64,000 nucleotides of DNA from Treponema socranskii subsp. buccale (GCF_024181585.1 NZ_CP054258.1:682001-746000), one strand, 5' to 3'. Positions 1 through 7,078 are shown, counted from the first letter of the stretch. Numbers and translations are program-made. Notes: generated from the letters alone by a model not told the origin.

Positions 1-128
1 ATATGAATATGGAAAAGCTGCTCGCATTTTTGCACAAAAATTACGGCGGCGTCATTCAGTATCTCGATGAGATCGGCGTAACTGACGCGGTGCGCCGAAA
101 ACTTTACAAAAAATTCGTTTCGATTTGA
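1..128 (+). CDS. C-terminal end of a probable tyrosine-phosphatase-like protein (5' partial)
   Basis: The reading frame is open from the window edge and stops with TGA at 126-128. The visible tail (LLAFLHKNYGGVIQYLDEIG, then VTDAVRRKLYKKF) resembles the C-terminus of secreted/lipid-type tyrosine phosphatases, where a 'YGS/GVxxYL...GVT/S' segment closes the protein. The next gene downstream is itself a CX5R phosphatase, so a tandem pair is plausible. Too little is present to name the gene, and the catalytic part lies outside the window. Confidence 0.4.
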   Translation, partial: MNMEKLLAFLHKNYGGVIQYLDEIGVTDAVRRKLYKKFVSI

Positions 129-251
129 ACGGCATTTGTTTTTCGGAGCGGATCGTATACCGATACCGTGCGGTTCGACGTTTTAAATATTTCTTTCCCG
201 TGTTCGAACGGAGCTTTTTGTGATATAATCGGTAATCATGGAGGAATCATG

Positions 252-1358
252 ATGAAAAAACAAGTACGACTGATGCCGATTGCATTGCTCTTTATCGCTT
301 CTCTTTTTGCGGCAAGCTGTGCGACGACAAAAAAAGTTTCAGCAGAAAGCGCACGTGCAGGAATCGAAACGACGGTATCGTCGATCGACAAATACGGAAA
401 CTGTGCGCTTAACATTACGCAGGATGAATTTACCGCGGCGGGTTTCGAGCCGGGCGACATCGTGTCGGTAAAGGCGGGCGCTTTCGCCTTCGATGCTCCC
501 GTGTGTACGAATTACAGCGACGTCGATAACGGAAAATACCTCGTCCGTTTGAGCAAGGGAGGCGTTTCGTTCGCAATCAATATGGGCAATTTTGCCAAAA
601 CGAGCGGAGCTGCAGCCGGCACTCCCGTCTCCGTCGCAATGAAAGGGAAGGGTGCATACCTTGCCGACTATAAAATCCGCCAGCTTAAAAAAAGTGAAAA
701 CAGAAGCGACTATGCATCCGACGAAGTTTTTGCCAATTTTCGCGAAGTAAAAGCGGGAGGCATTGCGTCCAGCCGCTTGTACCGATCGTGCAATCCCGTC
801 TACGGTGATGCGCGCGCCCCTTATGCCGAAAAGCTCATACAGGCGAACGGCATAAAAGCTGCGGTAAACCTTGCCGACAGCCGCGAAAGCGCTTGGAAAC
901 ACATCGATGAAGCGCCGTATTACAAAGGGCTTGCGGAAAAAGGTAATGTCGTTTTTCTCAACATGGGCGTTTCGTTTGCCGACGAAGATTTTATTAAAAA
1001 ATTGCACGACGCCCTCGTCTTTATCGGCGAAAAGAAAAGCGCGTCTTATCTCGTTCACTGCAATGAAGGAAAAGATCGTGCGGGCTATGTGTGCGCTCTG
1101 CTCGAAGCTCTGTGCGGCGCGACGCTCGATGAAATCAAAGCCGATTACATGACGAGTTTTGAAAATTATTTCGGCGTCAAAAAAGGTACGGAGCAGTACG
1201 ATATGATCGGAGGTGTCATCATCGGTACGCTCGTATCGATCAACGGCGGGCGAAGCGTTACCGATCGGAACGTCGGAAAAGTCGTCGAAAATTACCTCCG
1301 CACAAAAGTCGGCCTTACGCGTGAAGAGCTTGCCGCCGTTCGTGCGGCGCTGCAATAG
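252..1358 (+). CDS. lipoprotein tyrosine/phosphoinositide-type phosphatase
   Basis: The protein has 368 residues if it starts at the ATG at 252. A GGAGGA Shine-Dalgarno lies 6 bases before that ATG and only 3 bases before the alternative ATG at 249. The N-terminus is a lipoprotein signal (FAASC lipobox), so the enzyme is exported and probably lipid-anchored. Near residue 270 the P-loop VHCNEGKDRAG fits the HCX5R signature of cysteine-dependent phosphatases. Before it, a segment containing DKYGNCALNI and FAINMGNFAK resembles the C-terminal beta-barrel of SAM hydroxide adenosyltransferases; this resemblance is my inference. Substrate is unknown. It follows another probable phosphatase tail by about 120 bp. 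Confidence 0.75.
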   Translation: MKKQVRLMPIALLFIASLFAASCATTKKVSAESARAGIETTVSSIDKYGNCALNITQDEFTAAGFEPGDIVSVKAGAFAFDAPVCTNYSDVDNGKYLVRLSKGGVSFAINMGNFAKTSGAAAGTPVSVAMKGKGAYLADYKIRQLKKSENRSDYASDEVFANFREVKAGGIASSRLYRSCNPVYGDARAPYAEKLIQANGIKAAVNLADSRESAWKHIDEAPYYKGLAEKGNVVFLNMGVSFADEDFIKKLHDALVFIGEKKSASYLVHCNEGKDRAGYVCALLEALCGATLDEIKADYMTSFENYFGVKKGTEQYDMIGGVIIGTLVSINGGRSVTDRNVGKVVENYLRTKVGLTREELAAVRAALQ

Positions 1359-1437
1359 GAAAGTGCGGCGCCGGAAATTTTACGCAGCGCGGGTGTGCAA
1401 ATGCATGCCCGCTGCAAATGCAATGCAAACCGAAATG

Positions 1438-1467
1438 TTGACAAATCGTGAAAGTATTGTATAGAAT
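1438..1467 (+). promoter_or_regulatory. sigma-70-type promoter of the 1546 lipoprotein
   Basis: A perfect TTGACA at 1438-1443 is followed after 16 bases by TATAGA (1460-1465), or after 18 bases by TAGAAT (1462-1467). The leader to the ATG at 1546 is about 75 bases and ends with AAGGTG as ribosome-binding site. Confidence 0.6.
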
Positions 1468-1545
1468 AATTCAAGTATTAGAGATACAAGTTAGGATTAG
1501 GGATTTTAAGAAAAATAAAGTGTTGGCTTTCTTAGAAGGTGTAAA

Positions 1546-1926
1546 ATGAAAAGAACTTATTTTGTTTTTGCAATTTTTTTGACTTTCGGTTTATTTATAG
1601 GATGTAATCACGCGGTAAGCGATCCTAAAATCGAAATCGTCTATGATTCGACTCCTACACAATTTGAAGGAAGCTGGAAGCACCCGAATCCTGACGCTAA
1701 AAATGCAACGTTTACTTTTTCCGGTAATCGATTTGTTTATACTCGTGATAACGGGATAAGGAAAACAGGTTTTATTCAATATTCTTCGACTGAATTAAAA
1801 TTGGTCGTCGATGGAACAGTCGTCAGAACATATTCCTATACGATACAAACAGACATCTTAAATCTTAAGTCTAAATCAGGTAATGGTAAACTATATTTTT
1901 GGGGCACCTATAAAAAGCAACCATGA
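1546..1926 (+). CDS. small secreted lipoprotein, family not recognised
   Basis: A 126-residue protein with a lipoprotein signal peptide (FGLFIGC lipobox). The mature part, with FEGSWKHPNP, ATFTFSGNRFVY and a closing YFWGTYKK, has the look of a small beta-barrel: a 'xGxW...' opening, alternating strands and a closing 'G.Y' strand, as in lipocalin-like lipoproteins common in treponemes. The ribosome-binding site is AAGGTG before the ATG. It has its own promoter and stands alone. The lipocalin-like reading is inference from strand pattern only. Confidence 0.7.
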   Translation: MKRTYFVFAIFLTFGLFIGCNHAVSDPKIEIVYDSTPTQFEGSWKHPNPDAKNATFTFSGNRFVYTRDNGIRKTGFIQYSSTELKLVVDGTVVRTYSYTIQTDILNLKSKSGNGKLYFWGTYKKQP

Positions 1927-2328
1927 TAGGCAAAAGTTTTTTTAGCGAGTTTCTATAAAAAGATTCAATTCCGATTCCGTCATTGCACTAAGTTATAACG
2001 CATATAAAAACAACAGCATAAAAGGCTGTCGTTTTGGGAGATGGGGAATTGAAGACAAAAAGCTCGTTTAATATAGATATGTAATGTTATGTAATACAAT
2101 AAATTATCCGTTTTTACTGCACAACAATAGACGCTACAAAACGCCATTGTGTCTACATTCTTGTATACTTTTTTCGCTGTATACAAAATGAATTTATTCG
2201 TATTTCACAGGTTTTGTTACACTCGCGGAATTATGAAAAAAATGACAGCAGAATCAAAGCGTACGGAAAGATGAGGTTGGCGTATTAAAAAAAATAGGGT
2301 ATAGTATTCAATAGAGGTATCAATAATT
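1927..2328. other. gene-poor stretch with degenerate tmRNA-3'-end-like sequence
   Basis: No convincing gene. At about 2034-2053 the plus strand reads TTTTGGGAGATGGGGAATTG, which is close to the reverse complement of the tmRNA 3' end at 7243-7265 with two small indels. This may be the far edge of the accessory region that ends at tmRNA. A 56-bp repeat copy lies at 2079-2134. An inverted pair TTGTATAC/GTATACAA sits at about 2160-2186. Confidence 0.4.
2079..2134. repeat. 56-bp direct repeat, copy 1
   Basis: Copy 1 begins ATGTAATGTTATGTAATACA. It matches 3296-3351 over about 56 bases with around five mismatches. The two copies bracket the lipoprotein gene at 2329 and the broken relative on the opposite strand. 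Confidence 0.7.
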
Positions 2329-2832
2329 ATGAGAAAAATTATATTTATTACTTTTGCTTTTATATTGATTTCTTTAAACGCTTGTAATATTACCGAATAC
2401 GATAAAATCGAAAACGCGACGGTAACGAATAATGCCTCCGTGTCTCTCACTTTTAAAATAGACGGATCGTCATATACGCTGGCAAACGGGACGAGTACGG
2501 TAATTCAAACGACGTGGACGGGAAGCGTTGAGTTCGAAAACAATCCGCGTGCGGTGTTTAAAAAATATTATGATTACGCGAACGGCAATGCATTAAAGAT
2601 TGATTTTACCGATATGACGGCATATCAGTTTAAGATAAAAAATAATGCCGCCGTAGAAGTTACTGTGAGTGAAAAAAATAATTTACTCGGCAGTACATAC
2701 GGTGATAAAGCTACGGTAGCGGCTGGAATGGAGAAAAACGTTACGTTTTATACGGATAAACCGAATGTCGCCGTAGACACGAATGGGAATTTTACGATTA
2801 CCGTTTACGATAAAGTGATTATAATCAATTAA
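2329..2832 (+). CDS. small secreted lipoprotein, family not recognised
   Basis: A 167-residue protein with a short lipoprotein signal (LISLNAC lipobox). The mature protein is a beta-rich stretch with repeated 'ATVTNNASVSLTFKIDG' and 'FKIKNNAAVEVTVSEK' type segments, as if it had two similar beta domains. The ribosome-binding site is GAGGT before the ATG. Base composition is AT-rich compared with the core genes. A truncated relative lies just downstream on the opposite strand. Function unknown. Confidence 0.7.
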   Translation: MRKIIFITFAFILISLNACNITEYDKIENATVTNNASVSLTFKIDGSSYTLANGTSTVIQTTWTGSVEFENNPRAVFKKYYDYANGNALKIDFTDMTAYQFKIKNNAAVEVTVSEKNNLLGSTYGDKATVAAGMEKNVTFYTDKPNVAVDTNGNFTITVYDKVIIIN

Positions 2833-2882
2833 TTTTCGCTGTTTTTCGATTATCACTCTTCGCGTAAAGAGGCGATAATGAT

Positions 2883-3320
2883 TTAATAAATCTTCAAAAA
2901 ATATTTTTTATCGCTTTTATCAAAATAATTCTCATAACGATAACCGCCGACATCGCAAGTGAAATCAAATCGTATGTCGGTAGGATTAAGTCGAGTATGA
3001 ACAACTCCCGTTGCAGCCGGCGGAATTGTTATCGATTGCGGCGAAGCAAATCTATCGTTCTGTACTTTTACCGTTATTTGGTGTGTGAACGTATTAACTA
3101 CATTTAATTCATACGTGGGCATATCTTCAATAGTGGCGTTTTCCGCATATGTTTTAAATACAATCGGCTTGTCGGAAATAATTTTTCCCGCCGGAAAACT
3201 CGGCAGTTTCAGCGTCATACGCTCCGCCGGTTGAAGCGTAAAAACTGTATTACCGTGAGATATATAGGATGGTAATGCAGACAGAGGATTATAATATGTA
3301 ACGTTATGTAATACAATAAA
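2883..3320 (-). pseudogene. 5'-truncated relative of the 2329 lipoprotein
   Basis: The frame is open from 3320 down to the stop at 2883, but the only ATG is at 3218 and falls inside what looks like coding sequence (YYNPLSALPSYISHGNTVF runs in frame ahead of it). The product alternates strands like the 2329 protein ('NTFTHQITVKVQNDRF', 'DFTCDVGGYRYENYF') and ends with a similar short tail. No signal peptide or ribosome-binding site is visible. I read it as the remnant of a second lipoprotein gene that lost its start when the flanking 56-bp repeat was formed. Confidence 0.5.
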
Positions 3321-3351
3321 TTATCCGTTTTTACTGCACGCCAATAAACGC
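3296..3351. repeat. 56-bp direct repeat, copy 2
   Basis: Second copy of the 2079-2134 repeat. It overlaps the broken 5' side of the minus-strand lipoprotein remnant and lies just upstream of the toxin-antitoxin promoter. Confidence 0.7.
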
Positions 3352-3369
3352 GGCGTTACATATAACCTA

Positions 3370-3398
3370 TTGACGAAGTGTGAACTATAGTTTACGAT
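3370..3398 (+). promoter_or_regulatory. promoter of the toxin-antitoxin pair
   Basis: TTGACG (3370-3375), 17-base spacer, TACGAT (3393-3398). The toxin ATG follows only 6 bases after the -10 box and no Shine-Dalgarno is present, so the message would start at or next to the AUG. The motif TGAACTAT occurs on both sides of the -10 box (about 3381 and 3409), which could be operator half-sites. Confidence 0.55.
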
Positions 3399-3404
3399 AC
3401 AAGT

Positions 3405-3698
3405 ATGAACTATGAAGTAAGGCAGACGGAAGAATTTTCAAAATGGCTTAAAAAACTGAAAGATGCCGTTGCAAAAGTAGCGATAGCAAGGCGGATTGAT
3501 AGAATGACAGATGGTAATTTCGGGGATTCGAAGTCGGTCGGCGGCGGAGTGTTTGAGCTAAGGGTTGATGTGGGTAAGGGCTACCGTGTTTACTTTACAA
3601 ATAAAAATAACAAGATTGTAATACTTCTTGTGGGCGGTGATAAATCAACACAATGCGAAGATATAAAGATTGCCAAGAAAATGGCTTCGGAGGTTTAA
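3405..3698 (+). CDS. RelE/HigB-type addiction module toxin
   Basis: A 97-residue protein of the RelE/ParE superfamily, phage Gp49-like/HigB branch. Typical features are the early WLKKLKD helix, ARRIDRM in helix 2, then GGGVFELRVDVGKGYRVYF and IVILLVGGDKSTQ strands, ending in the helix with KIAKKMA. Such toxins usually cleave mRNA on or off the ribosome. The partner gene follows with one base between stop and ATG. Its start lies right behind the -10 box (see promoter), so it may be translated from a leaderless message while the antitoxin uses a strong GGAGG; this would favour antitoxin synthesis. Confidence 0.85.
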   Translation: MNYEVRQTEEFSKWLKKLKDAVAKVAIARRIDRMTDGNFGDSKSVGGGVFELRVDVGKGYRVYFTNKNNKIVILLVGGDKSTQCEDIKIAKKMASEV

Positions 3699-3699
3699 G

Positions 3700-3993
3700 A
3701 TGTTGAAAACTACGGAATTTGATATTGCTGAATATCTCGACACGGAAGAATTAAGAGAAGGCTACCTTGAACTTGTTGCAAAGGACGGCACACAAGAGGA
3801 ATTGCTCCGTGCAATAAACGCAGTGGCAAGAGCAAGAGGAATGACAGAGACCGCAAAGGAAGCGGGGATTACACGGGAGGGCTTGTATAAGGCGCTTTCC
3901 CCGAACGGCAACCCTACATTCTCAACCGTTTGGAACGTTCTTCACGCTATCGGCTACACGCTCACGCCTACGCCGATAGCAAAAACGATGTAA
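3700..3993 (+). CDS. HigA-type antitoxin (HTH)
   Basis: A 97-residue addiction-module antidote. The sequence opens with FDIAEYLDTEE and carries a Cro/C1-type helix-turn-helix (MTETAKEAGITREGLYKALS), the standard layout of the partner of Gp49-like toxins. The start at 3700 is set by GGAGG at 3690-3694, which overlaps the toxin's last codons. It should neutralise the toxin and autoregulate the operon. Confidence 0.85.
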   Translation: MLKTTEFDIAEYLDTEELREGYLELVAKDGTQEELLRAINAVARARGMTETAKEAGITREGLYKALSPNGNPTFSTVWNVLHAIGYTLTPTPIAKTM

Positions 3994-4120
3994 TGCGTGT
4001 ACGGATTTATACAGGAACATTTATGTTTTTGGGTATCTTTTTTTTGTAAGCTAAAAAACAGATGTTTAGCTGTTGACGTATTTTATAAAATGATATATAG
4101 TAGGGATGGAGGAATTGAAT

Positions 4121-4459
4121 ATGTCTAAATTCGGTACAAAGATTTATGATTTGCGGGTAAACGGGAAAAACGAAACACTTCGCACCGTCGCTTTTGCACT
4201 TGGTATTTCTGCTATGTACCTTTCAGAATTGGAGACAGGCGTAAAAATGCCGGTACGCAGCAAAGTAATACCGAAGATCGCGGAATATTACAATCAGGAT
4301 GTCGAGGAGTTGAAACGCCTTTTACAAGAGGACATTAAGAATGCCGCGATTGAGACGGCAAAGAACGGTACATACGCACAGGCGTTTGCTGCTGCACGAA
4401 AAAGTCCTGCGGCCGTAAGTGCGCTGGAAAATTTTTTAAGACAGGAGAGAGAAAAATAA
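4121..4459 (+). CDS. XRE-family transcriptional regulator
   Basis: A 112-residue protein with an N-terminal helix-turn-helix (TLRTVAFALGISAMYLSELE, then TGVKMP), the usual form of phage and ICE immunity repressors. ATG 4121 is preferred because GGAGG at 4108-4112 precedes it; an earlier in-frame ATG at 4106 has nothing. It overlaps nothing but is only 1 base from the next gene, an ImmA/IrrE metallopeptidase, forming the classical repressor/anti-repressor-protease pair seen on mobile elements. Confidence 0.8.
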   Translation: MSKFGTKIYDLRVNGKNETLRTVAFALGISAMYLSELETGVKMPVRSKVIPKIAEYYNQDVEELKRLLQEDIKNAAIETAKNGTYAQAFAAARKSPAAVSALENFLRQEREK

Positions 4460-4460
4460 T

Positions 4461-5135
4461 ATGTTACTGGAAACGCATCCTATGCCGCCGTTAAGTGCGG
4501 CGGCTATTGAAGCTTATGTCGAACAATATCTTGCAAACTATATACCGCAGCATTTAATAGAGCCTAGTAGGCTTACAATGCAAGATATACAAAAAGCGAT
4601 CTGGAATTCACATGGCTATAAAATCGCTCTTGTTCATGGATATCCCCTCGAATCAATAGAGGCACAGACGAATTTCCCCACAAACAGAATTGAAGTAACA
4701 GAAAAATTCATGATTGATTTCGAAAACGAATACCCTCGCAATCGATATACACTTGCGCACGAAGTAGGTCATGTTATTTTGCATAGCGGGATTGTCATGC
4801 AACTTGCGCCGTTGGCGGCACGGAGAAATACGCAACGCCCGATTAAAACCTATGAAAATGCAGAGTGGCAAGCAGAACATGCCGCCGGCGCATTACTCAT
4901 GCCTCTCGTTACGTTACTTCCTTTTTTGTGTAGCTTATACGAGGATCACCATTCAGATAGAGAGATTGTAAAGGAGATACAAGCCGTTTATGGCGTTTCG
5001 TGTAGTGCCGCAACGGCAAGAATTCGTGCGGTCTTAAAACCGAATATAGAGAGAAAACGTAATGAAGTTATAAAAAATAAAGCCTTGAATGTTAGCAGCA
5101 TTCAAGGCCTTATAGGGCTGTTTCAATCGCTCTGA
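4461..5135 (+). CDS. ImmA/IrrE-type zinc metallopeptidase
   Basis: A 224-residue protein of the COG2856/DUF955 family. The active-site motif AHEVGHVILHSG (HEXXH) is at about residues 100-111, followed by EWQAEHAAGALLMP, where the downstream Glu/His are the expected third ligand and support. In known elements ImmA cleaves the cognate repressor, here presumably the 4121 product. The gene starts one base after the repressor stop with no strong ribosome-binding site, so translation is probably coupled. Confidence 0.85.
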   Translation: MLLETHPMPPLSAAAIEAYVEQYLANYIPQHLIEPSRLTMQDIQKAIWNSHGYKIALVHGYPLESIEAQTNFPTNRIEVTEKFMIDFENEYPRNRYTLAHEVGHVILHSGIVMQLAPLAARRNTQRPIKTYENAEWQAEHAAGALLMPLVTLLPFLCSLYEDHHSDREIVKEIQAVYGVSCSAATARIRAVLKPNIERKRNEVIKNKALNVSSIQGLIGLFQSL

Positions 5136-5219
5136 CGAATCTAAAGAACGGTTGAAACAAGTAATACAAGTGACAAGTCTGTTGGACAAGTAACCCCAGT
5201 CTTTTAAGTTTACTTTGTC

Positions 5220-5239
5220 CTCCTTGATTTGTCAAGGAG
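5220..5239 (+). promoter_or_regulatory. Shine-Dalgarno-sequestering hairpin of the 5249 small gene
   Basis: CTCCTTGA (5220-5227), loop TTTG, TCAAGGAG (5232-5239): a perfect 8-bp stem whose right arm contains the AAGGAG ribosome-binding site of the next gene. Folding would block initiation. Confidence 0.55.
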
Positions 5240-5248
5240 AAATAAAGT

Positions 5249-5383
5249 ATGAATAATACTTCGCCTACTGTTGTAATCTTTACAAAATGGATTACTAGGA
5301 ACGGTAAAAGAATCTATGCTTCACAGTATGGATTAAAAGCGTTCAAACTTGTAATTCCACAAAGCAAGTATAAGGCGCGATAG
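5249..5383 (+). CDS. small conserved-looking basic protein (44 aa)
   Basis: A 44-residue protein (MNNTSPTVVIFTKWITRNGK, then RIYASQYGLKAFKLVIP...). The 'KWITxxNGKRIYAsxYGLKAF' core is the kind of short protein found scattered in mobile regions; I know no function. The start is set by AAGGAG nine bases upstream, which sits in a hairpin, and a strong intrinsic terminator follows at 5399. A good ribosome-binding site plus its own terminator make this a credible gene despite its size. Confidence 0.6.
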   Translation: MNNTSPTVVIFTKWITRNGKRIYASQYGLKAFKLVIPQSKYKAR

Positions 5384-5398
5384 CCTTAGCTAGTCTAT

Positions 5399-5446
5399 AA
5401 AGGGTGTGCAAAATTGACGATTCTAGATTTTGCACACCCTTTTTTT
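5399..5446 (+). terminator. intrinsic terminator after the 5249 small gene
   Basis: AAAGGGTGTGCAAAA and TTTTGCACACCCTT form a perfect 14-bp stem, followed by a run of T (5440-5446). Confidence 0.85.
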
Positions 5447-5447
5447 A

Positions 5448-5624
5448 TCTCTTTACACCGCTCGATGCAGCACCACAATCACTCGCCCGTTTACGGTGTT
5501 TCAATTCACGCTCCCTGTCGGCTATCCGCAATATGCCATTGACAACGGAAAAACAATCAGGCTTTCAACTATCGAAGAAACAATAGCCATCATGGAAACG
5601 GATATACCGAGCGCCGAGGATTAA
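5448..5624 (+). pseudogene. remnant of a mobile-element protein
   Basis: A frame without its own start (the region ahead is a terminator) codes for ...FTVFQFTLPVGYPQYAIDNG followed by KTIRLSTIEETIAIMETDIP and a short acidic end before TAA at 5622. The regular ending suggests the C-terminus of a once longer phage or plasmid protein. Not recognised. Confidence 0.3.
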
Positions 5625-5689
5625 AACACCCGCTTAGCGTTGCGAGGATTGTCGAAGTGCGGTTTTATAACAATACTTGAGAAAATAAT

Positions 5690-6150
5690 AGCCCCGCGTA
5701 ATTGCGGGACTTTTCTTGCGGCATTAAAATGAAAAACCGCCCTTTCGAGCGGAGGTTGCCCCAAGAGGCGTATAATCGCTATACGCATTCGAGCAAGTAC
5801 AATATACGGCCTTATTTATTATCTGTCAAGAGAACTTTCATAAAAAAACACGCCAGCACCGTTATCGGTAACTGGCGGCAGCTGAACAGGCATATAGCCT
5901 GCTCGATTAAAATATATGACTTAAATTGTTATTTGTCAAGGTATAAAAAACAGAAACCGCCATAGTTGGCGGCTTCCATTTAGCTGAACGTAGGTTGCCC
6001 CTTGTTCAAGTACAATATACGGTCTTATTTATTCGTGCGGAGGGTTTAATACCCCGACGCTTGCGTCGTAACAAAGGGTATTAAAGCCGACTGCAACCAC
6101 CTTATGAGAACAACATACCCCGACGCTTGCGTCGGGGGTGTTGATTATCT
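5690..6150. repeat. cluster of short hairpins and degenerate ~215-bp tandem repeats
   Basis: The motif CAAGTACAATATACGG, then CTTATTTATT occurs at 5794 and 6007, both preceded by GGTTGCCCC; the motif ATCTGTCAAG recurs at 5821 and 6146. Between them are several short perfect stems: CCCCGC/GCGGG (5693-5713), CCGC/GCGG (5738-5753), CCAG/CTGG (about 5853-5878), CCGCC/GGCGG (5958-5973) and the GACGC/GCGTC stems. No gene is visible here. It could hold structured RNA or be debris of phage insertions. Confidence 0.45.
6118..6137 (+). terminator. GC-rich hairpin, possible terminator
   Basis: CCCCGACGC, TT, GCGTCGGGG: a perfect 9-bp stem. A shorter version (GACGCTTGCGTC) also occurs at 6056-6069. There is no long T-run, so the terminator role is tentative. 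Confidence 0.4.
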
Positions 6151-6209
6151 GTCAAGTGAAAAATTTTATCAAAAAACAGAAACAAAAATAACTATATATA
6201 TGAGGAATT

Positions 6210-6408
6210 ATGACGCTCACAGATATTTTTAGGCTTCGTCGGTTTTTCTGGTATCGTCACCGCCGTAAACGAAATTATGCACTACCGTTGCTCAAAGCCC
6301 GGCAAAGATAAAACGATGGCGAAGCTGAAACGTATTTGGGCGCTGCCCGTAAAGGAAAGCGCGGAAACAGAAAGGCGCGCGAGCGGTTTAATAAATTGCT
6401 GGAAGTGA
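6210..6408 (+). pseudogene. frameshifted small membrane protein remnant
   Basis: GAGGAATT precedes ATG 6210 and the frame starts MTLTDIFRL, but it soon becomes an Arg-rich nonsense stretch ending at 6311. A shift into the next frame near 6232 restores a sensible hydrophobic segment (GFVGFSGIVTAVNEIMHYR) and a basic tail ending at the TGA at 6406. I read this as one short gene with a frameshift. Its end carries the first copy of a 33-bp repeat. Confidence 0.35.
6368..6400. repeat. 33-bp direct repeat, copy 1
   Basis: A 33-bp block starting CAGAAAGGCGCGCGAGCGG is identical at 6368-6400 and 6603-6635. It ends two small-gene units and suggests local duplication. Confidence 0.8.
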
Positions 6409-6410
6409 AA

Positions 6411-6539
6411 TCAGAGTAGTCCGCGTTTTTTAAGAGAACGGGACAAGAGACGGAAAAAGAGGTAAATCGGAACGCCGCCGATAAGAGCGCCGACTGCAGC
6501 ACAAATAACGAGAAAGGTTATTGCAAAGAATACGTCCAT
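6411..6539 (-). CDS. small glycine-zipper membrane protein (42 aa), copy c
   Basis: ATG at 6539 follows GAGGTG. The product has one membrane segment (FFAITFLVICAAVGALIGGV) and a basic tail ending RSLKKRGLL. It is clearly a paralogue of the 6812-6952 product: both share F.AI..L, a GA.IGG glycine zipper and an SL(K/R)KR tail, and both have the same 29-bp promoter-leader sequence. Function unknown; holin-like or membrane-stress peptides have this form. Confidence 0.5.
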   Translation of the reverse strand: MDVFFAITFLVICAAVGALIGGVPIYLFFRLLSRSLKKRGLL

Positions 6540-6547
6540 AACAAGCA

Positions 6548-6586
6548 CCTCGTCTATAGTATCAACATAAAATGCGGAAAAGTCAA
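6548..6586 (-). promoter_or_regulatory. promoter-leader of small gene c
   Basis: On the minus strand TTGACT (6586-6581), 17-base spacer, GATACT (6563-6558), then GACGAGG before the ATG at 6539. The 29 bases at 6548-6576 recur almost exactly at 6961-6989 ahead of the paralogue. Confidence 0.55.
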
Positions 6587-6602
6587 GGAATTTTTATGAT
6601 CG

Positions 6603-6635
6603 CAGAAAGGCGCGCGAGCGGTTTAATAAATTGCT
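6603..6635. repeat. 33-bp direct repeat, copy 2
   Basis: Second copy of the 6368-6400 block, lying just past the stop of the 57-residue membrane protein gene. Confidence 0.8.
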
Positions 6636-6641
6636 TGAGCG

Positions 6642-6815
6642 TTAATTCTTTCGAAACAATAGTCCGAGCGCGACGAGTAAATCGATTTTTTCGGGAACGA
6701 CGGACGGGAGTTTATCGTCAAGGCGTTTATGAACGGCTTTAACGAGAAGCCATACGAGGTAGTAAAAGCCTAAAACGGCGCCGATTATCACGGCAAGAAT
6801 AAGTAAAGCGATCAT
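6642..6815 (-). CDS. small membrane protein (57 aa)
   Basis: ATG at 6815 overlaps the stop of the upstream small gene (ATGA), so the two are translationally coupled. The first 27 residues are one hydrophobic span (IALLILAVIIGAVLGFYYLV), followed by a short charged region and a second weak hydrophobic stretch near the end (DLLVALGLLF). No family recognised. Confidence 0.5.
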   Translation of the reverse strand: MIALLILAVIIGAVLGFYYLVWLLVKAVHKRLDDKLPSVVPEKIDLLVALGLLFRKN

Positions 6816-6952
6816 AGCATGTCTCGTTTTCTAAGCGAGCGCTTTATAAAAGGAGAAAGTAAAATTGAAACAATTTTACCGATAAAACCGCCGATACATG
6901 CGCCTATAATACCGGCAACGAGAAGATACAAGATGGCAAGAAACAAAACCAT
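6812..6952 (-). CDS. small glycine-zipper membrane protein (46 aa), copy a
   Basis: ATG at 6952 follows GAGGGTG. One membrane span with the zipper GIIGACIGGFIG and a basic tail KRSLRKRDML. Paralogue of the 6411-6539 product. It starts a two-gene unit with the 57-residue protein. Its promoter-leader is the duplicated 29-bp block at 6961-6989, but the -35 side has been replaced by the duplicated tmRNA 3' end. Confidence 0.5.
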   Translation of the reverse strand: MVLFLAILYLLVAGIIGACIGGFIGKIVSILLSPFIKRSLRKRDML

Positions 6953-6981
6953 ATTATCACCCTCGTCTATAGTATCAGTAT

Positions 6982-7014
6982 AAAATGCGTTTTGGAGATG
7001 GGGGGAATTGAACC
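6982..7014 (-). repeat. duplicated tmRNA 3' end (attachment-site-like)
   Basis: The 33 bases at 6982-7014 match 7235-7267 with one mismatch. The block covers the last 21 or so bases of tmRNA (acceptor strand and T-loop) plus 12 bases beyond its 3' end. Duplications of tRNA or tmRNA 3' ends are the usual footprint of site-specific integration. Confidence 0.75.
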
Positions 7015-7024
7015 GCTTTCAGTC

Positions 7025-7078
7025 GCATACATCCTGTATGCTTCTTCAAGCCGTCTCCGCTCGCTTCCGGCGGCATCC
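7025..7078. repeat. hairpin module joined to the tmRNA fragment
   Basis: GCATACA-TCC-TGTATGC hairpin (7025-7041), 13 bases, then a 24-bp block (7055-7078, beginning CTCCGCTCGCTTCCGG). The same module with a covarying stem occurs at 58944-58999 next to a tRNA-Leu 3' fragment. Confidence 0.7.

Noticed and set aside
339-1355. 338-codon open frame antisense to the phosphatase gene
   Set aside because: No ribosome-binding site, no recognisable domain and a shadow-like composition; the plus-strand gene has lipobox and CX5R motif.
5487-5524. CRISPR-repeat-like text (GTTTCAATTCACGCTCCC) near 5507
   Set aside because: It resembles type I-C repeat ends, but there is one copy only, no spacing pattern, and it lies in an open frame with a sensible protein ending. 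No cas gene is present.
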